From: DAOMOD01 sp035444205
Lineage (GTDB): Bacteria; Pseudomonadota; Gammaproteobacteria; Xanthomonadales; BPKI01
DNA length: 30,863 nt
Direction: 5' to 3'
NCBI GenBank assembly: GCA_035444205.1
Contig: DAOMOD010000020.1
Span: 1 to 30,863, forward strand
Shown here: one piece after another, positions 22,522-30,652 of the stretch
Layout: each line of letters opens with the position of its first letter
Position numbering within the stretch: position 1 is the stretch's first letter
The notes under the pieces: generated by a model
Told to the model about the DNA's origin: nothing
The model's database searches: none
What the model saw: the letters and a program-made list of their open reading frames with translations, nothing else
Made by a program: the position numbers and the translations under genes

Positions 22522-24294
22522 ATGGACCTGGGGGAGCGCGCCGAGATGCACTTGCTGGAGGGGCTTGCCGAGCGCCTGCGCCACGCAGGGCATGGCCAGC
22601 GTGGCCGCATGGTGGAGGAGGGCGCGCGCGCCCTGGGCATCAGCACCGCCACGCTCTACCAGCGTCTGCGCCGTGCCGGCTGGCACAGCGGCCGCAAGCT
22701 GCGCACCGACCGCGGCGACAGCCGCGTCACCGAGGAAGAAGTTCGCCAGGTGGCGGCCCTGCTCGGCAACCGGCGCCTCAACGGCAAGCGCCTGATGGTG
22801 GTGGGCGATGCGCTCGAGATCGCGCTCGCCAACGGCCTCCTCAAGACGCGCGTCTCCGCGCAGACCCTCCTGCGCCTGATGCGCCTGTACAACTGCCACC
22901 CGGCCCAGATCGATCAGCCCACCCCGCACCAGCCCTTGCAGAGCCGGCACCCCAACCACTGCTGGCAGCTCGATCCCTCGCTGTGCGTCCTCTTCTACCT
23001 GCCGCGCCAGCACGGGCTGGCGGTGATGGACGAGCGCAGTTTCAACGCCCGCAAGCCGGTGGCGCTGTCGCGCACCCTGAAGGAGCGGGTGCTGCGCTAC
23101 GTCATCAGCGATCACTGCAGCGGCAGCGTCTTCGTGCGCTATGTCCAGGCGCCGGGCGAATCGCAGGCGGGTTTGTTCGATGTGCTGATGGAGGCCATGA
23201 CGCAGCGTGAGGGACACGTCATGCACGGGGTACCCTGGCAGCTCGTGTGGGACATGGCGTCGGCCAACCAGGCGCACGGCGTCCAGAACCTGCTGCGTGC
23301 CCTGGGCGTGCGCTGCTGGCCGCACATTGCTGGCAACCCGCGCGCAAAAGGTCAGGTCGAGTGCGCGAACAATCTGGTCGAGCGCCTGTTCGAATCGCGG
23401 CTGGCCTTCATGGAAGTGCGCGACTTGGACGAGCTCAACGCCGCGGCCGACGCCTGGTGCCGCGACTTCAACTCATACCGCATCCATCGCCGCCACGGCC
23501 ACACGCGCTGGGCGCTGTGGCAGACGATCCGCGCCGACCAACTCCGGCTGTGTCCGCCCCGTGAGCTGTGCGAGGTGCTGATGCACACCAAGCCCGAGCC
23601 GCGCACCGTGGCCGGCAACCTCACCGTGAGCTTTCGGCCGCGCGGGCACGAACGCGCCGACTACTCGGTGGCGCACATCCCCGAGGTGCGCGTGGGCGAC
23701 AGCCTGCAGGTGATCGTCAATCCCTACCGCGCGCCCGCCATCTACGTGGTGCTGCGCGACGAAAACAACACCGAGCGGTTTGTCGAGTGCGCGCCGATCG
23801 AGCGCACCGCGGCCGGCTTCTTTGCCACCGCGCCCATCATCGGCGAGCGCTACGCGCGACCCGCCGACACGGTGGTCGACGAGAGCCGGAAGGACATCGC
23901 CGAACGCCTGTGGGGCAGCCGCGATCGCGACGCTGCCGACAAGGCACGCAAGGCCGGCCGTCCGGCGATGGCCGGTGCAGTGGATCCGATGGCCGATATC
24001 GCCGCGCGCGCCGCCGACCTGCCTGCGCACATGCAGCGTCCGGGCACAGCGCTCGACTTGCCCAATCCGGTGCAGATCGAGGATCGGCCGCTCGACCACA
24101 TCGAGGTGCTGTACGAGCTGCGCGCGCGCCTGGGGCGCACCGTCGACCCCCGCGAGGCCGCCGCCGTACGCACTTGGTATCCCGACGGCGTCCCCGCCGA
24201 CGAGCTCGATGCCGTGCTCACACGCGTCCAGCACCTCGACGACTACGCCGACACCCAACCCCCCACAGTCCCGCGCCTGCGCGCGGTGACCTGA
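22522..24294 (+). CDS. DDE transposase (Mu A-like, BcepMu type)
   Basis: A 590-residue protein catalysing integration and replicative transposition of the phage. The N-terminal HTH (RMVEEGARALGISTATLYQRLRRAGWH) binds phage ends. The catalytic core has D151 (HCWQLDPS), D244 (LVWDMASANQ) and E280 (GNPRAKGQVECANNLVER), with 35 residues between the second D and the E, as in DD35E enzymes. A beta-barrel region follows (NLTVSFRPRGHERADYSV ... VGDSLQVIVNPY). The C-terminus is helical and may contact the ATPase. ATG 22522 has little SD; ATG 22546, after GGGGGAG, is an alternative eight residues later. Confidence 0.95.
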   Translation: MDLGERAEMHLLEGLAERLRHAGHGQRGRMVEEGARALGISTATLYQRLRRAGWHSGRKLRTDRGDSRVTEEEVRQVAALLGNRRLNGKRLMVVGDALEIALANGLLKTRVSAQTLLRLMRLYNCHPAQIDQPTPHQPLQSRHPNHCWQLDPSLCVLFYLPRQHGLAVMDERSFNARKPVALSRTLKERVLRYVISDHCSGSVFVRYVQAPGESQAGLFDVLMEAMTQREGHVMHGVPWQLVWDMASANQAHGVQNLLRALGVRCWPHIAGNPRAKGQVECANNLVERLFESRLAFMEVRDLDELNAAADAWCRDFNSYRIHRRHGHTRWALWQTIRADQLRLCPPRELCEVLMHTKPEPRTVAGNLTVSFRPRGHERADYSVAHIPEVRVGDSLQVIVNPYRAPAIYVVLRDENNTERFVECAPIERTAAGFFATAPIIGERYARPADTVVDESRKDIAERLWGSRDRDAADKARKAGRPAMAGAVDPMADIAARAADLPAHMQRPGTALDLPNPVQIEDRPLDHIEVLYELRARLGRTVDPREAAAVRTWYPDGVPADELDAVLTRVQHLDDYADTQPPTVPRLRAVT

Positions 24295-24312
24295 GCCCCA
24301 CAGGAGTAGCCC

Positions 24313-24672
24313 ATGCGCGCCACGCTCGCTCACTACCAGCCCAGCACGCTCGACACCTGCATGCGCGGTGAGCTGTTCGTGTTCATGGCCGGACCGTTCG
24401 TCGGCTACGTCTGCGCGCAGACGATGATCAAAGAGCTTGTATGCCAACCCCGGACTGGCAACAAGTCCTTCGTCGTCGTGGCGCGCACGGATACCGCCGC
24501 GGGCAACCTGCCTGTCGGCTCAGTCCACGCGTTGCCCAGCGACACACCCGTGGTGCCCGTGGAGCAGATCGAGCCCGCACCGTTCCGCGCGCTGGCGCCT
24601 CACCCCGATTTCCGATCCCACGCGCCGCCGGCGCGCATGGGTACCACGCAATTCGCCGGTACCGACACCTGA
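24313..24672 (+). CDS. Hypothetical protein, first of a tandem pair
   Basis: A 119-residue protein with CAGGAG before the ATG. It contains GELFVFMAG and KSFVVVARTDTAAGNLPVGSVHALPSDTPVVPVEQIE, which aligns loosely with GQLFRSRSAD and CVVIAAAPKMASQVTGELVSLPRDTEVQRVRAV in the next gene. A small beta-rich protein between transposase and its ATPase. Function unknown. Confidence 0.7.
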   Translation: MRATLAHYQPSTLDTCMRGELFVFMAGPFVGYVCAQTMIKELVCQPRTGNKSFVVVARTDTAAGNLPVGSVHALPSDTPVVPVEQIEPAPFRALAPHPDFRSHAPPARMGTTQFAGTDT

Positions 24673-24699
24673 CCCCAGCCCCTACCAGGAGAACGCTCC

Positions 24700-24987
24700 A
24701 TGAACGCTGTTGCCCCCACATACATCCCGGTTCCTCCGGTCCCGCCGTACCTGCACCAGATGCAGCCTGGTCAGCTGTTCCGCTCGCGCAGCGCCGATAG
24801 CCCCGTGCTCGCGCTGCTGCACCACACCGATGTCCAGGTCGCCGACACCAAGCGCATCTGGTGTGTGGTGATCGCCGCCGCCCCCAAGATGGCATCGCAG
24901 GTCACTGGCGAGCTGGTCTCCCTGCCGCGCGACACCGAGGTGCAGCGCGTGCGCGCGGTGCGCCTGGACCTGGCCCTGCTGGACTGA
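24700..24987 (+). CDS. Hypothetical protein, second of a tandem pair
   Basis: A 95-residue protein with ACCAGGAGA 8 nt before the ATG. It is predicted mostly beta (SPVLALLHHTDVQVADTKRIWCVVIAAAPK ... LVSLPRDTEVQRVRAVRLDLALLD). It shares spacing of key residues with its upstream neighbour, suggesting an old duplication. Function unknown. Confidence 0.7.
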   Translation: MNAVAPTYIPVPPVPPYLHQMQPGQLFRSRSADSPVLALLHHTDVQVADTKRIWCVVIAAAPKMASQVTGELVSLPRDTEVQRVRAVRLDLALLD

Positions 24988-24990
24988 GCC

Positions 24991-26244
24991 ATGACCCGTC
25001 ACGGACGTCCCATCAGCAGCGACGCCAGCGCAACCCCGTATCGGCTGCTGGCGCTGTGCAAACGCTACGGCGTCGCACAGCGCGCCATTGGCGATCGTCT
25101 GCGTTTTCGTCGTGGAGCGCGGGCGGGCCAGCAGGTATCAGCGGCGACCATCTCCAAGCTGCTGACGCGTCGCATCTGGCCCATCACGCTCGATCGCGTG
25201 GACATCGAGGCCGTCGCGGCCGAGGTCCTGCGCGAACACGGCGTGCCCGCAGCCGAGATTGAAACGGCCTGGGTCATCGACGGCGAGGTCGAAGCCCAGG
25301 CCAACCCCAGCAACCCACGCGCCGCACAGCAGGAGGCCAATCCAGAGCCGTGCGAAGCGCCATTCGAGCTACCGGAGGCAGAAATGTTATCACCCCAGGC
25401 ACGCCAGCACTTTGGGCTGGCACGGCATCCCTTTGTCGATGACGTCCAGGGTCCGCAAGATGTTTACCTCTCGCGCGAGCAACGCTATATCCGCGAGAGC
25501 ATGTATTACGCGGCCAAGCACGCCGGGTTCGTGGCCGTGGTGGGCGAGAGCGGCAGCGGCAAGACCACGCTGCGCCGCGACCTGATCGACCGCATCAGGC
25601 GCGACAACGAGCCGATTCTCGTCATTCAGCCGCAGACCATCGATAAGAAGGTCCTCACCGCGGCGCACATCTGCGATGCGGTCATCGCCGATCTCAGCAA
25701 CGAGCGCCCCCGGCTCTCACTAGAAGCGAAGAGCAGGCAGGTGCAGCGCCTCCTGGCCGGTAGCGCGCGTGGCGGCAATGCGCACGTCCTCATCATCGAG
25801 GAGGCGCATGACCTCGCCGTGCGGACCCTGAAGTACCTGAAGCGGTTCTGGGAACTCGAGGATGGATTCAAGAAGCTCATGGGTGTGGTGCTGATCGGAC
25901 AGCCCGAGCTGGGCGATCTGCTCGACGAGCGGCGCAACCACGATGCGCTTCGCGAGGTGATCCGCCGTTGCGAGGTCGCGCACCTGCGTCCGCTCAATGG
26001 CGGCTTGGAAGAGTACCTCGCGCTCAAGTTTCGCCGCGTGGGCGCTGACCCCAAGGACATCTTCGAGGGCCGCGACATCTACGACGCCATGCGGAACCGG
26101 CTCACGCGCCACCGCGTCGGTACCAACGAGGTCGAGTCCCAAGTCTATCCGTTGAGTGTCCAGAACCTGGTCGTGAAGTGCATGAACGCGGCGGTCGAAC
26201 TCGGCCTGCCGAAGATCAACGCGCAGCTCATCGGGAGGGTGTAG
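24991..26244 (+). CDS. MuB/ExeA-like AAA+ ATPase, transposition target selector
   Basis: A 417-residue protein. The N-terminal HTH-like part (TPYRLLALCKRYGVAQRAIGDRLRFRR ... ISKLLTRRIWP) is followed by a linker. The ATPase part has FGLARHPFVDDV (141-152), Walker A GESGSGKT (185-192), Walker B HVLIIEEAHD (265-274) and a sensor-like VLIGQPELGDLLDERR. The FGL..hPF....VYLS entry is typical of ExeA/TniB-type ATPases. It delivers target DNA to the transposase and protects phage DNA from self-integration. It is the third gene past the transposase. Confidence 0.92.
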   Translation: MTRHGRPISSDASATPYRLLALCKRYGVAQRAIGDRLRFRRGARAGQQVSAATISKLLTRRIWPITLDRVDIEAVAAEVLREHGVPAAEIETAWVIDGEVEAQANPSNPRAAQQEANPEPCEAPFELPEAEMLSPQARQHFGLARHPFVDDVQGPQDVYLSREQRYIRESMYYAAKHAGFVAVVGESGSGKTTLRRDLIDRIRRDNEPILVIQPQTIDKKVLTAAHICDAVIADLSNERPRLSLEAKSRQVQRLLAGSARGGNAHVLIIEEAHDLAVRTLKYLKRFWELEDGFKKLMGVVLIGQPELGDLLDERRNHDALREVIRRCEVAHLRPLNGGLEEYLALKFRRVGADPKDIFEGRDIYDAMRNRLTRHRVGTNEVESQVYPLSVQNLVVKCMNAAVELGLPKINAQLIGRV

Positions 26245-26246
26245 CC

Positions 26247-26534
26247 ATGTACAGCGACGACCACCTGGAATACTGGGGCAACCGCTTCGTGACCGCAGGC
26301 TTGGCCGGGATGATGGCCTTCGAGGCCTTCATGCGCATGCCTACCGGTCACAAGCGCCTGGTGCTGGCGCAGACGCGGCTGGTCCAGGACGCCGTCTGCG
26401 CTATCGACGAACTGCAGCCGGAAGCCGAGTTGCACGGGTATCCGCTCGCCCGCATGCGTACGCAGCCTGGCCCCAGGCGTCAGCCCTGGTACGTCACCAT
26501 CCGCAACCGACTTCGCCGCCGGCGGCGTCACTGA
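26247..26534 (+). CDS. Small conserved-looking early protein
   Basis: A 95-residue protein starting MYSDDHLEYWGNRFVTAGLAGMMAFEAFMRMPTGHKRLVLAQ, with GGGAGGG upstream. Helical first half; the C-terminus is basic (RRQPWYVTIRNRLRRRRRH). The basic end could bind nucleic acid. Not assigned to a family. Confidence 0.72.
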   Translation: MYSDDHLEYWGNRFVTAGLAGMMAFEAFMRMPTGHKRLVLAQTRLVQDAVCAIDELQPEAELHGYPLARMRTQPGPRRQPWYVTIRNRLRRRRRH

Positions 26535-26544
26535 GGGCGCCGCA

Positions 26545-26799
26545 ATGGTCTGGCTGATCCTGTGTATCGCAATCTCGGCCGCCATCGGCGGCTGGGTACT
26601 GCGCGAGTTCGCCGAGCCCACGCTGGGCATGACCGACGAGGACACGCTGGTCCTGCTCGCGTGGGAGGCAGGCGAGCTAAGCGAGGGCCAAGTGGCGCGG
26701 GCCCTGGAACGTCACCGTGTCGACGCCCGCACTGCGCGCGACTACGCCGTGCGCGAGGGCGTGCGCATCGTGGCGCGTCGTAAGAGGGCGGTGCAGTGA
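26545..26799 (+). CDS. Small membrane-anchored early protein
   Basis: An 84-residue protein. The N-terminal helix VWLILCIAISAAIGGWVL spans the membrane. The cytosolic part (DEDTLVLLAWEAGELSEGQVARALERHRVDARTARDYAVREGVRIVARRKR) is a helical, HTH-like stretch. It is joined to the next gene by GTGA overlap. Unknown role. Confidence 0.7.
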   Translation: MVWLILCIAISAAIGGWVLREFAEPTLGMTDEDTLVLLAWEAGELSEGQVARALERHRVDARTARDYAVREGVRIVARRKRAVQ

Positions 26800-27362
26800 A
26801 GGTGTCCTGCCCCAACTGCGCAGTCTCGTTTCCGCTGGAGCTGGGCTTCGTCGAACTCGACGGAAAGAAGCTGGCGGCCGTGTTCGCCGAACTGGAGCCG
26901 CCGCTCGGCAAGGCCGTGCTCGACTACCTCGGCCTGTTCAAGCCGGCAAAGAGCGGCCTGCGCCTGAGCCGCGCCCTGGTCATCGCGCAGGAGGTGTCAG
27001 CGATGGCCAGGGCAGGCACCGTGGAATGGGACGGCAACCGCCGCGACTGCATCCCGGCTTTCTGGGTCGAGTGCATCGAGCAGATGCTCGCGCGGCGCGC
27101 CGAGCTGTCCCTGCCGCTCAGCAATAACAACTACCTCCGCAAGATCGTATTCGCGCACGCGGACCGCGCAGAGGCACGCGCCGAGATCCAGCGCGAGGAA
27201 TCCCGCCGCCGCGGCGACCGCAATGGCCAAACGATGAGGCGGCTCGATTATGCAGAGCGCGCCGCGCGCATCCGTGCAGATGTACAGCTCGGCCTGCACA
27301 CGCAGGCCGACGCCGATCGCAAGCTCGCTGCCCTTGACCAGGAGTTCGGACGTGGACGATAG
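26796..27362 (+). CDS. Early protein with an N-terminal CPNC motif
   Basis: A 188-residue protein with a GTG start (VKVSCPNCAVSFPLELGFVELDGKK). One CxxC only, so at most half a zinc site. The middle (LGLFKPAKSGLRLSRALVIAQEV ... NNYLRKIVFAHADRAEARAEI) is helical. The C-terminus is charged. The size and place match an unassigned early gene seen in several Mu-like phages; function unknown. Confidence 0.68.
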   Translation: MKVSCPNCAVSFPLELGFVELDGKKLAAVFAELEPPLGKAVLDYLGLFKPAKSGLRLSRALVIAQEVSAMARAGTVEWDGNRRDCIPAFWVECIEQMLARRAELSLPLSNNNYLRKIVFAHADRAEARAEIQREESRRRGDRNGQTMRRLDYAERAARIRADVQLGLHTQADADRKLAALDQEFGRGR

Positions 27363-27699
27363 GCCCATTACCCGCGACACGCTTCTCGCCGCCCTGCGCT
27401 CGCACATCGGCAAGCGCCGCGGCGTCACCTGCACAGCCCTTTGCCGCCAGATCCTCGGCGCCGAGCCCACGCCAGGCGACGAGCGCCACCTGCGCGACCT
27501 GGTGGTCGAGCTGCGACAGGAAGGCCACCACATCTGCGCCCACCCGTCCACGGGGTACTACCTGGCCGCCACCCCGGAAGAGCTCGACGAGACCTGCCTG
27601 TTTCTCTACGACCGGGCGATGACTGCACTCAAGCAGATCGCACGCATGAAAAAGGTGTCGGTGCCCGATCTCCACGGGCAACTGCACCTGCCGACGTAG
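27352..27699 (+). CDS. Early protein with a winged-helix-like core
   Basis: A 115-residue protein with a GTG start (VDDRPITRDTLLAALRSHIGKRRGVTC) overlapping the previous gene by 11 bases, AGGAG just upstream. The core GVTCTALCRQILGAEPTPGDERHLRDLVVELRQEGHHICAHPSTGYYLAATPEEL has the look of a winged helix. The longer reading upstream (from 27250) is shadow. Unknown role. Confidence 0.68.
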   Translation: MDDRPITRDTLLAALRSHIGKRRGVTCTALCRQILGAEPTPGDERHLRDLVVELRQEGHHICAHPSTGYYLAATPEELDETCLFLYDRAMTALKQIARMKKVSVPDLHGQLHLPT

Positions 27700-27739
27700 C
27701 CCTGCGCCCCCACAGGCCACGTCAATCACCGGAGCCACC

Positions 27740-28273
27740 ATGCACACCATCACCGACATCGAGACCCTCACCAAGAACTTCGCCGGCGCCCGCGCCGAGC
27801 TGGCCGACCGCCTCCAGACCCTGAAGGACGAGCAGGAGGCCATCCGCCGCCGCCGTATGCAGGGCATCAAGAACGCGCTGGCCCGCCTGCAGGAGGCCCN
27901 NNNNNNNNNCGAGTTGCACGCAGCCGTCGAGGCCAGTCCGGACCTGTTCCAGCAGCCGAAGACCCGCACGCTGCACGGTATTCGGGTGGGCTGGATGAAG
28001 CAGCGCGGCAAGTTGGAGATTGCCGACACCGCCTCAACCGTCGCCCTGATCGAGAAGCTGCTGCCCGACCAGGTGGACGTGCTGATCAAGACTACCAAGG
28101 CGCCTGTACGCCCCGCGCTGCAACAGCTTTGCGTGCGTGACCTCAAGCGCATCGGCGTGGCGGTCACCGACGACGTCGACACCGTGGTGATCAAGGCCGC
28201 AGACGGCGACCTCGACAAGCTCATTGCCGCGCTGCTCGACGATCCCGAGCTGGAGGAGGCGGTCGCGTCGTGA
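27740..28273 (+). CDS. Gam-like host nuclease inhibitor (tentative)
   Basis: A 177-residue protein as drawn, with a 10-N gap at residues 54-57. A helical first part (TKNFAGARAELADRLQTLKDEQEAIRRRRMQGIKNAL) is followed by TRTLHGIRVGWMKQRGKLEIADTASTVALIEKLLPDQVDVLIKTTKAPVRPALQQL, which recalls the GT.GWR strand region of Mu Gam-type end-binding proteins. Those bind linear DNA ends and block RecBCD. The position before gemA/mor supports it. The assignment is from memory and moderate. Confidence 0.55.
   Translation: MHTITDIETLTKNFAGARAELADRLQTLKDEQEAIRRRRMQGIKNALARLQEAXXXXELHAAVEASPDLFQQPKTRTLHGIRVGWMKQRGKLEIADTASTVALIEKLLPDQVDVLIKTTKAPVRPALQQLCVRDLKRIGVAVTDDVDTVVIKAADGDLDKLIAALLDDPELEEAVAS
27900..27909. 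other. Assembly gap (10 N) in the Gam-like gene
   Basis: Ten undetermined bases. The frame is continuous across them, so the length modulo 3 is probably right. Confidence 0.95.
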
Positions 28274-28446
28274 CGGTTGAGCAGGTCATCGAGGCGCTGT
28301 TCTCCATGCCGGACATGAGCACGCCCGCCGTGCTCATGGTCGACGGCGAGCTGCGCGAGATCCGCTCGGTGCTCTTCACTGGCTTCGAGCCCCTGCAGGC
28401 GGGCGACGGCCGGGAAATAGCGGTGCTGCGAGTGGAGAGGATCTGA
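28270..28446 (+). CDS. 58-residue coupled early protein
   Basis: Frame from GTG 28270 (VTVEQVIEALFSMPDMSTPAV... ending REIAVLRVERI). The GTGA overlap with the upstream gene and TGATG with gemA give tight coupling on both sides. Its mixed alpha/beta composition looks coding. Family unknown. Confidence 0.6.
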   Translation: MTVEQVIEALFSMPDMSTPAVLMVDGELREIRSVLFTGFEPLQAGDGREIAVLRVERI

Positions 28447-28898
28447 TGCCCCAGCCCGCTGCCCGCACCAGGTCAAAGGATCTCGCGATGATCCACATCG
28501 CCGCGAAGGATCTCGGCATGGACGATTCCACTTACCGAGACATGCTCTGGTCGGTCGGCCGCGTGCGCAGCGCGAAGGATCTCGACGCCGGCGGCCGCGA
28601 AGCTGTGATCAACCACATGAAAAGGTGTGGTTGGCAACGCAAACCTGAGACCGCAACGCGCTACAAGCGCGGTACGCCGGCGGCGCTGATCCGCTGGCTG
28701 TGGACCCAGCTTGCCGATGCCGGTCTGGTCGAGAACCGTTCCGACCGGGCGCTGCGCCGCTATATCGGAAACCACGCGGGGCTACCGGGTCGCGCGGGCA
28801 CCGAGATCGCACCCCAGCACCTCGATCGCCGCGAGGCGGGCCAGGTCATCGAGCAGCTCAAACGCTGGCTGGCCAGAAAGGAAGAGGGGAACGCGTGA
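28446..28898 (+). CDS. gemA: GemA-like regulatory protein (DUF1018)
   Basis: A 150-residue protein: KDLAMIHIAAKDLGMDDSTYRDMLWSVGRVRSAKDLDAGGREAVINHMKRCGW, the DUF1018 core with IH...k.lGmdd..Yr..L and the m...GW end, then ALIRWLWTQLADAGLV and a C-terminal helix. In Mu, GemA (gp16) modulates host gene expression and is a standard member of the early operon before mor. It is coupled to the following gene by GTGA. Confidence 0.88.
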   Translation: MPQPAARTRSKDLAMIHIAAKDLGMDDSTYRDMLWSVGRVRSAKDLDAGGREAVINHMKRCGWQRKPETATRYKRGTPAALIRWLWTQLADAGLVENRSDRALRRYIGNHAGLPGRAGTEIAPQHLDRREAGQVIEQLKRWLARKEEGNA

Positions 28899-29266
28899 GC
28901 GACAACCTCGCCCGCATCGCCACCATGCTGCGCGATCTCGCGGAGATTGCCGGCGACGAGCTGCGCCAAGTGCTCAAGCTGGACCAGGAGCAGTCCGAGG
29001 AGCTCGGCCTCCGCATCGCCCAGCGCTTCTGCGACGAATGGGGCGGCCAGATGGTGTACATCCCATCCGGCTACACGTTGCGGCTCAGCCAGCGCGATCG
29101 CGAGATGCACGACGAATACGTCCGCAGCGGCCGCGACATCGGCACCGTCGCCCGAAAGTTTAGCGTCAGCATCCACACCGCCTACCGGCGCATCCGCCTG
29201 ATCGAGGCGGACGATCACGCCACCCGGCAGCCTGGACTATTCCAGGAAGGCGAAGGAACAGACTGA
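28895..29266 (+). CDS. mor: Mor-family transcription activator
   Basis: A 123-residue protein with a GTG start. The N-terminal helical part precedes the Mor/C hallmark: WGGQMVYIPSGYTLRLSQRDREMHDEYVRSGRDIGTVARKFSVSIHTAYRRIRLIE, with the GG..vYiPs beta hairpin followed by an HTH. Mor-type proteins are dimeric activators of middle and late phage promoters that bind dyad sites. The 26-bp elements at 8817 and 17311 are candidate targets (inference). Confidence 0.88.
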   Translation: MSDNLARIATMLRDLAEIAGDELRQVLKLDQEQSEELGLRIAQRFCDEWGGQMVYIPSGYTLRLSQRDREMHDEYVRSGRDIGTVARKFSVSIHTAYRRIRLIEADDHATRQPGLFQEGEGTD

Positions 29267-29481
29267 TGCTGCCGGGCCACAGGGTTCATCGTGTCGACGA
29301 ATTCCGGTTCGCTCTCTGGGCGCTGCAGCTCGGGCGCGAGCCGACCCGCCAGGAGATCGAGGGACTCTTCGGAATCTCGAAACCATCGGCGTGGCGTCTT
29401 CTAGAGGCGTGGCGTCAAGCGGTCGCGACGAGCGATCGCTTCCTGACCGACACCGCCGCACGACAAACGGGTGAGCGCTGA
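29266..29481 (+). CDS. Small HTH protein after Mor
   Basis: A 71-residue protein starting at the previous TGATG. VDEFRFALWALQLGREPTRQEIEGLFGISKPSAWRLLEAWRQAV contains an HTH-like RQEIEGLFGISKPSAWRLL. A probable DNA-binding protein; target unknown. Confidence 0.65.
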   Translation: MLPGHRVHRVDEFRFALWALQLGREPTRQEIEGLFGISKPSAWRLLEAWRQAVATSDRFLTDTAARQTGER

Positions 29482-29789
29482 TGGACGCCGTCAAGCTCTT
29501 TGAACTCCGCGGATCGGTCGGGCTCCACGCACCACCTCCGCAAACTGCCGCGCTCGTCCGCGACTTACTCAAAGAGGATGTGTGCGCGCTGGAGAACTAC
29601 CAGGCGACGGCGTGCGAGTGGCTATGCAAGGTCGGGCTCGCGCGCGAGGTGGTCACGATGCGGTCGCGGCAGGCCTCGCGCTACCTCTTCGAGGGCCGTC
29701 GAGTCATCGAAGCGCGCTGGTACACCGCGACCCCGGCACTGTTCGACCTCGGGCGGAACGAACTGCTCGCCGACCTCGGGCTGTCGTGA
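29481..29789 (+). CDS. Small early protein of unknown function
   Basis: A 102-residue protein starting at TGATG with the gene before. It has a helical N-terminal half (TAALVRDLLKEDVCALENYQATACEWLCKVGLAREVVTM) and a second half of SRYLFEGRRVIEARWYTATPALFDLGRNEL. A winged-helix-like fold is possible. No family recognised. Confidence 0.62.
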   Translation: MDAVKLFELRGSVGLHAPPPQTAALVRDLLKEDVCALENYQATACEWLCKVGLAREVVTMRSRQASRYLFEGRRVIEARWYTATPALFDLGRNELLADLGLS

Positions 29790-30094
29790 GGGATCACCTG
29801 GTGGTCGTCGAGGTGCCGCAACTGTCGCCGGGTCGGCCCACAAGCTGGTTGTACGGCTGGCCGGTCTCCGAGGAGCTGAGCAGGGTCATCTTCTCCGACA
29901 TCCGTCTACCCAATATGCACTGCTATCCACCCCACATTGATGTTTTCGCTGGTTGGGTGTGGGGCCTCAACGATCCCGACTGGCGAGTCGAGTGCCTCGT
30001 ATGTCGCCGCTGGACCGGCAAGGCGCGCGCGCGAGGTGTCCTCGCCCGATTCCTCCGCAGCCATCGCCGCTGCGGCATCACCAGGGCGTCGTAG
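29786..30094 (+). CDS. Small protein with Cys pair, before the HNH gene
   Basis: A 102-residue protein, GTG start overlapping the previous stop (GTGA). VRDHLVVVEVPQLSPGRPTSWLYGWPVSEE is followed by FSDIRLPNMHCYPPHIDVFAGWVWGLNDPDWRVECLVCRRW. The CxxC near the end and His/Cys earlier may make a zinc site. The C-terminus is basic. Could be a partner of the HNH protein. Unknown function. Confidence 0.6.
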   Translation: MRDHLVVVEVPQLSPGRPTSWLYGWPVSEELSRVIFSDIRLPNMHCYPPHIDVFAGWVWGLNDPDWRVECLVCRRWTGKARARGVLARFLRSHRRCGITRAS

Positions 30095-30535
30095 ATGCCC
30101 ATCCGCCCCGAGAACCGCCACCTGTACCCGGCCGACTGGCCGGCAATCCGCAAGCGGATCCTGGAGCGCGCAGGTAACCGCTGCGAGCGTTGCCTGGTGC
30201 CCAACCACACGATGATCTGGCGCGGGGTCTTCGGGTGCGACAATGTGTACGAACTCGTCGACCAGCCCGGCATCCTGTTCGATGCAGACTCGGGCTGGAT
30301 GATTGCGCAGGGTTTCGGCTATTCGATAGCCAACGATCCGGGTGTTCGAATGGTGCGTGTGGTACTCACCATCGCCCACGTCCACGACCCGAACCCCGCC
30401 AACGTCGAAGACGACAACCTGGCAGCCTGGTGCCAGCGCTGCCACAACCGCCACGACATGCTCATGCGCATCCAGAACGCCCGCACCCGTCGGCGTGCCC
30501 GGCTCGCGATCCGCGACCTCTTTCCAGCCCCCTGA
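30095..30535 (+). CDS. HNH-type nuclease-like protein
   Basis: A 146-residue protein. IRKRILERAGNRCERC (CxxC), then RVVLTIAHVHDPNPANVEDDNLAAWCQRCHNRHDMLMR, give the pattern C..C ... H.hD..p.n...dNL...C..CHN..D of HNH endonucleases. The usual beta-beta-alpha metal His is H113 in TIAHVHD as I count it, and the final CHNRHD closes the site. It is the last gene of the early operon. It might nick DNA in packaging or act on host DNA; activity unproven. Confidence 0.78.
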   Translation: MPIRPENRHLYPADWPAIRKRILERAGNRCERCLVPNHTMIWRGVFGCDNVYELVDQPGILFDADSGWMIAQGFGYSIANDPGVRMVRVVLTIAHVHDPNPANVEDDNLAAWCQRCHNRHDMLMRIQNARTRRRARLAIRDLFPAP

Positions 30536-30570
30536 TACTCTTTCGCACCGCGCAAGCGATTTGCGAGAGG

Positions 30571-30652
30571 CCTTCCCATTTCTTCCCTGTCAGTCCCACG
30601 ATTTCCCACTTATCGTGTTCCTTCCCTGTGAATTATCGTGTGCCCCCTCACA
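30571..30652. repeat. Predicted prophage end with transposase-site-like repeats
   Basis: Direct repeats TTATCGTGT at 30610-30618 and 30633-30641 (23 bp apart), and CTTCCCTGT at 30582-30590 and 30621-30629 (39 bp apart), with further TTCCC words at 30573 and 30602. The block ends CACA at 30649-30652. Reading inward from the end gives TGTGAGGGGG, so a TG...CA terminus as in Mu-like elements. The next base begins a host-type hairpin. The opposite end lies outside the window. Confidence 0.55.
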
